From NCBI GenBank assembly GCA_019925095.2, contig CM034389.1:26786935-26850934 (forward strand): a stretch of 64,000 bases of DNA, written 5' to 3'. This document shows positions 57,825 to 64,000 of the stretch, piece after piece. The translations under genes were made by a program, and so were the position numbers. This stretch comes from Dendrolimus kikuchii. Taxonomy: Eukaryota > Arthropoda > Insecta > Lepidoptera > Lasiocampidae. Numbering within the stretch: position 1 is the stretch's first letter; the number at the start of each line of letters is the position of its first letter. The notes under the pieces are model-generated. The model was given only the letters and a program-made list of their open reading frames with translations, was not told the DNA's origin and did no database searches.

Positions 57825-58555
57825 TGCCATTTGCTATCAGACAAGCAAAATCACTACCGATATTTAAAACAATGATCAGAAAATTTTAACTGTCCTTGGA
57901 ATATGATCATATTTAAATGTATGTACATCTATATTTATCTATAAATATTTATGTATTTTCGTAGATATGTATTTGTATGTTATGTATATTAAGTACTAGC
58001 GGCCCCGGCAGACGTTGTCCTGCTCTGAAAAAATAAAAATCTATAACCCGATCTCAGCGCCACTTACCGGTTCTAATTGCTAATCTAAACCATCCGGGAA
58101 CCCACTCAAACAAACAAAATCACCAAAATCGTTCTAGGTGATTAGGAGGATTCTAGAACCCGATCTCAGCGCCACCTACCGGTTCCAGAGGGATATAAAG
58201 TATCCTATGTCCGTCTCCTGGTTCTAAGCTACCTCCCTACCAATTTTCAGCCAAATCGGTACAGCCGTTCTTGAGTTATAAACAGTGTAACTAACACGAC
58301 TTTCTTTTATATATATAGTAGATATATCTATTTAGTATATAAAACAAACAAAAAAAAAACATCTGTATATAGGTATACTGCATTTATATATTTATTACTA
58401 GAATGTAAGAAATCCTACATGTAGTATGTATACCACCATCGTCATTATAATCTCAATTTATTCTTGGGGTTGTCTGGAAGTGATCGTTTATTTGTGAGTG
58501 ACCGCCGTTTGTGGTATTGGTGTACAATAAAAAGTTATTGATTGATTGAGTACTT
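57825..58555 (+). pseudogene. LINE-J 3' end interrupted by a Helitron
   Basis: LLSDKQNHYRYLKQ-type remains (CAGACAAGCAAAATCACTACC) to the 3' tail with GGTTGTCTGGAAGTGATCG and (ATTG)n at 58540-58555; broken by 57996-58322. Confidence 0.7.
57996..58322 (-). mobile_element. Helitron inside LINE-J
   Basis: T/CTAG end (57996-57999, minus sense) with hairpin GGCAGACGTTGTCCTGC; two CGCCACYTACCGGTTCTAAT-like blocks. Confidence 0.8.
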
Positions 58556-58647
58556 CTAAAGCTTTTAAATCAAATTTTGCAGTACTTTTTGATCTGACTG
58601 ATAGGATAACTTAATATAATCGAATATGTTTTTTCAATCATATATGA

Positions 58648-58812
58648 TGAGTTATGAAGAAGAAGAAGAACCTTAAGAACAGACGAGCTTGCATGACAAG
58701 AGTTATGAATGTCAAAGAGGCAAGTGAGGTGTGTAAGAATAAGCCTAAATGGCACTCTGTTGTTCGTGCCTACCCCGCAAGGGAACTGGCGTGAAGTTAT
58801 GTATATGTATGT
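58648..58812 (+). mobile_element. RTE-B short copy with 12-bp TSD
   Basis: AATCATATATGA at 58636-58647 and 58813-58824; last 140 bases of the LINE, with an extra (GAA)n at the 5' junction. Confidence 0.86.
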
Positions 58813-58824
58813 AATCATATATGA

Positions 58825-59262
58825 CTACAGTTCGATAACAAACATCTCAGATACGGAATCGTAATTGAAAGTATGAACGCTCGCGTCACTGATATCAAAC
58901 GAATCGGCAGCATTGAAGCATCAAAGGTCATTTCCTGACCGGATGTGGCACAAAAATTGTTATTTAAGTCATTTTAGATTATTTGATTCGCATCAGCAAA
59001 TTGGTAAATAATGACACTAATATTACACAACTTTTAAATGTATATGAGCGTGGATTAGATAGATTATATATATACAAAGTTATCTGCGACGATCTGCAAT
59101 GGCGAGTGATAGAAACACAGTGCTTCTATTAGAAGACTGTTTGTTGTAAATTCATTAGATTCCAATGCCACAAATGTATCTAGAAGTTCTACTCATATTC
59201 GAGTCTAGACATCGATATGATGATAGCATCACTGAGATCTTGCAAGAAGACCGTATCCTGTG
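58825..59262. other. Nothing recognised
   Basis: AT-rich, no repeat or gene signature seen. Confidence 0.4.
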
Positions 59263-59266
59263 TGTT

Positions 59267-59582
59267 TATCCGTGCAGGAACGGAGAAAGAATACAATTTC
59301 CTGCGGCCGGGCGGTCTGTCTTAAGAGGCCACTAAACCACCCACAGCCAGGTGGTAGGGCATTTGCCCGATTGGATGGCTACCACCCCTGGTCTAGGGCA
59401 TACCGCCATAACAACTTTGAGTTGTGTTCCGGCATTAGTGACCAGGTTCCAGACTCACTTAAGAGAGCAGCAGCGCATTTGTAGCAACTTTGCTGTTGCA
59501 AATGTCCGTAGGCGATGGTAACCGCTTTCCATCCAGTGGGCCGTCTGCCTGTCTGCTGAACTCCTGCAATAAAAAAAATAAA
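59267..59582 (+). mobile_element. rep-A copy 16
   Basis: Full length with AATAAAAAAAATAAAAA end. Confidence 0.86.
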
Positions 59583-59639
59583 AAGACATTGTGTTTCTGT
59601 CATCTGTTTATTACGGAGAACTCACTAAGAAAACGCTCA

Positions 59640-60000
59640 TCGGTATATCTGTCAAGAGACCAGATGGAATGTCGTTGGTGGCATAAAAGATGGAACCCCT
59701 CTAGTATAGTACGCAACATGTGTTGATACTTTGGCGGCATCCCATCTTCCAGACACAGCTGTGACAGCCGGGGCTGCTGCCGCAGATAAAGAGGCCCTGA
59801 AATGTCGCAAATATGTGTCCATTGGTAGTGGGTACGTATTTGTGGCTTTGGGGGTCGAGACCTTGAGCTCATCACCTCTATCGAGACCTCTCAACGCGTC
59901 TAATTCAGGTCATACGTGACCAAAACGCTAGCTTGCACCTAGGGCAACGCATCAGCATTGCCATCCAACGCGGAAATGCGGCCAGCATTTTGATTTTGAA
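59640..60000 (+). pseudogene. LINE C-terminal fragment
   Basis: Frame 59731-59919 reads AGAAAADKEALKCRKYVSIG then FVALGVETL, and a later frame reads QRISIAIQRGNAASIL: both are typical last blocks (K…KY…F…P/A-LGVETLG; A-I-QRGNA-S) of a widespread arthropod LINE reverse transcriptase. Frameshifted. Confidence 0.65.
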
Positions 60001-60214
60001 ACATTTTTTTATTGTTATTTTGTAAATATAGATTTATTTATAGTAGAACATCTTGTAATTTCTCTTCATTTGCTTCTGGGGCAGCGGATTCTCGAAAGAC
60101 GATTCTTTCCCAGCATTAAAGGTCCAATACTAGCTCAAAACAAAAAGGGGTTTAGTTGACCTATCTTGACATTATATCCCGTTCCTTCCTACAGATAATA
60201 TATAAGATCTCTCA

Positions 60215-60420
60215 GGTCGAAGTAGCTCAGTGGCTAATCCGCCCACAATCCCACATCTCATTCTAATTTCGTTGGTTCGAATTTCACTCAGGAAGCATGC
60301 ATCAATTAGACAGTCTTTATGACCTTTAAACTACCACGAATTGCGGGTGAAACTTTTACATCCAGATAACCGGATTATGCCACTGTCCAAACCACCATAG
60401 ACAATCATGATAGATAACCC
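60215..60420 (+). repeat. Possible tRNA-derived SINE, decayed
   Basis: GAAGTAGCTCAGTGGCTAAT resembles an A-box head and GTTGGTTCGAATTTC a B-box; no clear tail. Confidence 0.45.
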
Positions 60421-60569
60421 TTTCTCCCGATATTGCGAAACCTATATAGTTATGGGGTGGATTACTTCTTTTATTAATTTCCCAATTAGCAAGAACACGT
60501 TTGCCGAAAATAGGCGAAGTTTCATGCTAATTTATATTGTTAATTTAAATAAACAATAGATAACGTATA

Positions 60570-60860
60570 ATGAAAATCGACGTATGCCAGTCTATTTCTG
60601 TCTGTCAGCCTGTCGGTGCAGACGTCCATTCAATATGTGAAACTTTAATAACCGAGAGCCAATGGATCGACGGGACCAGGGAACGATTTCCGCAAGACCT
60701 ATTTTTAAACGTCAATATGTTATTGCGAGGAGGATTGCAACTGATCGACAGACAGATTTTTATTATATGTGAGATGACCAAAATGATAACAAGAAAAATA
60801 GAAAGGCACAAACAACAACAAGAATATAGAGAAATAAGGAAATTATATTTATCCTTGTGA
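60570..60860 (+). CDS. Orphan open frame, 96 codons, unknown
   Basis: MKIDVCQSISVCQPVGADVH … RKIERHKQQQEYREIRKLYL ends in a lysine/glutamine-rich helix-like stretch. No family recognised, no signal peptide, no splice context. The opposite strand is also open here, so a chance frame is quite possible. Confidence 0.2.
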   Translation: MKIDVCQSISVCQPVGADVHSICETLITESQWIDGTRERFPQDLFLNVNMLLRGGLQLIDRQIFIICEMTKMITRKIERHKQQQEYREIRKLYLSL

Positions 60861-60899
60861 CGGTATAAATATGAAATACATAGTTTCAAGTGCAACACA

Positions 60900-61740
60900 C
60901 AATGTGACGAGGATTCAAAATTCCAAAGTTTTTATACAAATATGAGAGTGAGATGATATGAGACTATATATTAAGGACTATATATTATTTGTAATTTTTT
61001 TATTAGGCAATTGTACATAATTTAACCTTTATATTATTTATTTAGCACTTCATTTCCTTCAGTTTCACTGAAGAACATTTTTGAAGGTCATACATATACC
61101 TAAGTCAAAAATTAACTGTATTACCTAAAGTTTATTTCGAATAGGAAAATATAGCTGACGCATCCATAAAATGTTGTACTAGTAGCGTACTAGTAACGTC
61201 CTAGTAGCATTATCGTAAACTTTCCTACGAAATAAATGTTATTTTTAACCGACTTTAAAAAGAAGGACATTCTCAATTCGTGTGTAATTTATTTTTGTAT
61301 GTTCGTTAATCGATTTCTCCGTTAATTGTAGACCGATTTTCAAAAAAATGTAATCAAACATATACATCCGAATTGGTCCCACTGTCACCATGTCAGGACC
61401 TGATGTGTGGATCCCAGGGAAATCGAGAGAAACCCTCGAAAATTGTTAACCGTATTCTTTGTTACACGATATCTCTGTTAATTGTTGAGAGATTTTCATT
61501 TTTTTTCTTTATTAGTAAGTATATCTGAGGTGAATCTGATGAATGGATCCCAAGGAAATCGAGAGCAACCCTTGCTGACGAGCGTTTACACCCAAGATTG
61601 AGATAGCAACCTTTTATACGCGTGCTAGTAGTACATTTTCTACAGGCACTTAGTATATCATTTCTAAAGCTATTCAAATATTTGCGCAACTAAAAAGTAA
61701 AAAAATACAGAAACAAAAACAACTTCATAATACTTAAAAA
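60900..61740. other. Nothing firmly recognised
   Basis: A twice-used sentence ACTTTAAAAAGAAGGACATT … GGATCCCAGGGAAATCGAGA / GGATCCCAAGGAAATCGAGA (61410-61425 and 61546-61562) suggests an old internal duplication. Confidence 0.4.
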
Positions 61741-61747
61741 AAAACCT

Positions 61748-61880
61748 AAAGGTTGCCTAAAAAAAGATTGCTTTTAGCAATAAAGCCGCCCATTGTACTA
61801 CCTTTTAGTATTTAAGTTTATTGTGTATTTTTTCTCTCTAATATTAGTGTACAATAAAGAGTATTGTATTGTATTGTAAA
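61748..61880 (+). mobile_element. LINE-J 3' tail
   Basis: GGTTGCCTAAAAAAAGATTG, stem-loop TTTTAGCAATAAAGCCGCCC, AATAAAGAGTATTGTATTG tail. Confidence 0.65.
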
Positions 61881-62173
61881 CCGTTATTTAAAAAAAAAAC
61901 AAAAAACGCATCCATAGTATACTCTACAATTATGCCGCCACTCACCACGTCTAGTCTAAATTTATGCCGCTCCTCCACGCGGCCGTAACGCTTTTCGTGA
62001 CAGAAAAATCCTAAGACCCCCAGTTTATATAGAAGTTTTACTTCAAAAAACAACAACAAATTTGCAAAATGTAGTAATTTTTATATTTTACTTCGCAACG
62101 ACTTTAAAATGTTGTAGAAAGAAATTGGTTAAATATTTATTCATTATATAAACATACATACATACATACAAAA

Positions 62174-62476
62174 CAAGTCGTGGTAGCGTAATGGCTAGCG
62201 CACGCGTCCCAGACTCAGAGGGCGCGGGTTCGATCCTGGCCGGCACGCATGCACCTCTTAGTCAGTTTTCTGATCTAATGTGCATATTGTTACAATTACC
62301 ATGTGCTAACAACGGTGAAGGAAAACATCGTGATGCAACCTGCACATCGAGATAACCGATGGGTCAAACCTGCCAAGCCGCCTTGGACAAGCGTGGCGGG
62401 TATACTGTCTGTTCCCCCTATAATGGGAGGCCCGAGCTCAGCAGTGGGACATTAATGGGCTGATATTATATATATT
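62174..62476 (+). mobile_element. SINE-U, full copy
   Basis: tRNA-like head GTCGTGGTAGCGTAATGGCT and B-box GGGTTCGATCC, body with GTGCATATTGTTACAATTAC, tail GGGAGGCCCGAGCTCAGCAG to GGGCTGATAT. No functional tRNA fold was confirmed; it continues into a non-tRNA body, so SINE rather than tRNA gene. Confidence 0.85.
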
Positions 62477-62478
62477 AT

Positions 62479-62752
62479 ACATACATACATAACTTCACGC
62501 CAGTTCCCTTGCGGGTTAGGCACCAACAACAGAGCGCCATTTAGGCCCATTCTTACACACCTCACTTGCTTCTTTGACATTCATAACTCTTGTCATGCCC
62601 GCTCGTCTGTTCTTAAGGCTTCTAACATCACCCTCCGCTAGTACACGATCAATTTGATCATGGAAGGTGTGTCGTGGCCTTCCACGATTTCTGCATCCAT
62701 CCACTTCTGCATTGTATATCATCTGTTTAGTCATTCTTTCATTATATAAAAA
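62479..62752 (-). pseudogene. RTE-B copy
   Basis: About 274 bp of the LINE 3' end in reverse, encoding KVEDGCRN-like to SVVGA; located at the SINE-U tail. Confidence 0.82.
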
Positions 62753-63034
62753 TATATTTAATTCTGTTACCATTTAATAATAACCTCTTACTATAGAATA
62801 ACGATTTTTATTTCCCTATTTACTTAACTTCTCGCATACCGTCCTATTTGAAATAGACTACTCTATGTCCATGTTTGGGATCCAATTATTAAAACTATTA
62901 AGACCCAAACCCAGCAAAAACCAGCTGCCAGACCTCAAGACACTGTGAGCCCTTTCTGCGTACAACGAAACACAAACCAACTTGACTGATAATTACTTTT
63001 ATTTTTCCTTCCACCCATTTTAATATTATATAAA

Positions 63035-63415
63035 ATTATTAGAGCTAGGCATGTTTGCTGAAGAGTTTCTTGCGCCGCTTCTTCTCTTCAAGCCATAACA
63101 TGTTGCGAAGCGGTAGTAAATTAGATTAGGCTCCCATAGATTAAATAATAACCATAAACAAAATTAAAATTAATAAGTTGGTGGTAGGCTAAATAAAACT
63201 TTAACAATACCCGTTGACACTTGACATCTTTGTCTTCCGTGATCACGGCCACTGAAAAGTGGCCGAAACGTCGGAAAAACCAAAATCAAATAAAATTACC
63301 GCGCTTAAAACCGTTAAAACGTAGTTTTATTATTATACTCTATGTCCACTGCTTCGCAACGTGTTATAACTGCATTAGCGGCAATAAACTCCCTAGCAGT
63401 ACGTCTGGCTAAAAC
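63035..63415 (-). repeat. rep-N, long copy
   Basis: GCTGAAGAGTTTCTTGCGCC, TAACATGTTGCGAAGCGGTA, GATCACGGCCACTGAAAAGT-GGCCGAAACG and CGCTTAAAACCGTTAAAACG; reverse of 53040-53350. Confidence 0.65.
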
Positions 63416-63419
63416 ACTT

Positions 63420-64000
63420 ATTATATTTTTATATGTGATCGCCTGTCCCTATTAACAATGTAGGATATGCAATTTTCGACATTTTGGTTTTATTTCACTA
63501 ATGACCCTAAAAAAGCATTGTTTTTCAATAGCAGCAACAAAAAGGTAATTTTTCCTCATAGTTTTTAAAATAGCCACATTAACAATGTCATATATGCCAC
63601 CATCTCCCATTAACAATGACGAATGTTAACTCCCGACGTTATTAGCGGGGCGCGAGGGGGGTATGCGGGGTATATTTTTGTAAGAAAGAAATTACTAAGA
63701 CTGATTATCTAAGCTAATGAAACCTGAAATGTGATTATTAAGTGCCATTCATACAGGTAGACTTTATAATTAATGATTTTAACAAATTTTATGGCAAAGA
63801 TTGTTTTCATTTTGTCCCTAAATTGTCAATTATGTTTGATTATTTGTTATTTGTGAAACAAATTTATTAAAAATTGGATTTAATTTATAATATCAATTTA
63901 AATACGACATAAACTTAAACAGGATTTACTAATGACAATGTTGTATGTGGCACTTCTTACAAAGAATAAATATGTTTGTCCATGTAACTTTGTTGGATGT
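63420..64000. other. Window end, nothing recognised
   Basis: AT-rich. Three AACAATG blocks (CCTATTAACAATGTAGGATA, CACATTAACAATGTCATATA, CCCATTAACAATGACGAATG) recur between 63450 and 63620, spacing irregular. Confidence 0.4.

Noticed and set aside
62174..62250. tRNA gene (A- and B-box-like sequences)
   Set aside because: The tRNA-like head continues into a repeated body and tail present elsewhere, so it is a SINE; the same applies to 3268-3503, 35571-35815 and 46441-46680.

Overview
The window is animal nuclear DNA, most probably from a moth or butterfly. It is AT-rich, has spliced genes with GT-AG introns, and is packed with Helitrons, tRNA-derived SINEs, RTE/Jockey/R1-type LINE fragments and MITEs of the style common in Lepidoptera. 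The species cannot be named from the sequence alone. No rRNA, functional tRNA, CRISPR array or bacterial-type operon was seen.

Only three host genes can be supported. (1) VPS25, the ESCRT-II subunit, lies on the + strand in three exons (46-95, 2116-2480, 5523-5635) and encodes a complete protein of 175 residues. (2) IPPK/IPK1, inositol-pentakisphosphate 2-kinase, is an intronless 405-codon gene (147-1364, +) lying wholly inside the first VPS25 intron, 51 bases after the VPS25 splice donor. On an unspliced transcript the VPS25 start opens a 17-codon frame that stops at 97-99, ahead of the IPPK start; poly(A)-like signals follow IPPK within the intron. This nested pair is the most interesting biology in the window. 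(3) An organic anion transporting polypeptide (Oatp/SLCO, closest in style to the SLCO4A/Oatp30B branch) lies on the - strand from 52161 down to 14500. Eleven coding exons with fully consistent phases give 634 residues plus the stop codon; only the N-terminal coding exon or exons were not found and probably lie beyond 64000.

Everything else is repeats filling introns and flanks. The commonest is a roughly 310-bp poly(A)-ended element (rep-A, about 16 copies), followed by the 3' ends of an RTE-like LINE (RTE-B, about 14 copies, several with 11-15 bp target-site duplications). There are also Helitrons ending in CTAG, two tRNA-like SINE families (T and U), Jockey-like LINE tails (J), a K-type LINE, R1-like LINE ends, an I-type LINE with an RNase H remnant, and several MITE families (hAT-like, TA-flanked, palindromic).

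Layout: 1-5750 VPS25/IPPK with repeat-filled intron 2; 5750-14140 intergenic repeats; 14141-14438 a 42-bp minisatellite just past the Oatp 3' end; 14500-52161 Oatp with introns up to 16 kb, including a rearranged RTE-B/rep-M region (35.8-38.8 kb); 52-64 kb upstream or first-intron DNA of Oatp with nested Helitrons, R1-like LINEs and SINEs. All gene calls rest on recognising protein families by eye. Repeat family names are local labels, and their class assignments are inferences from end structure.
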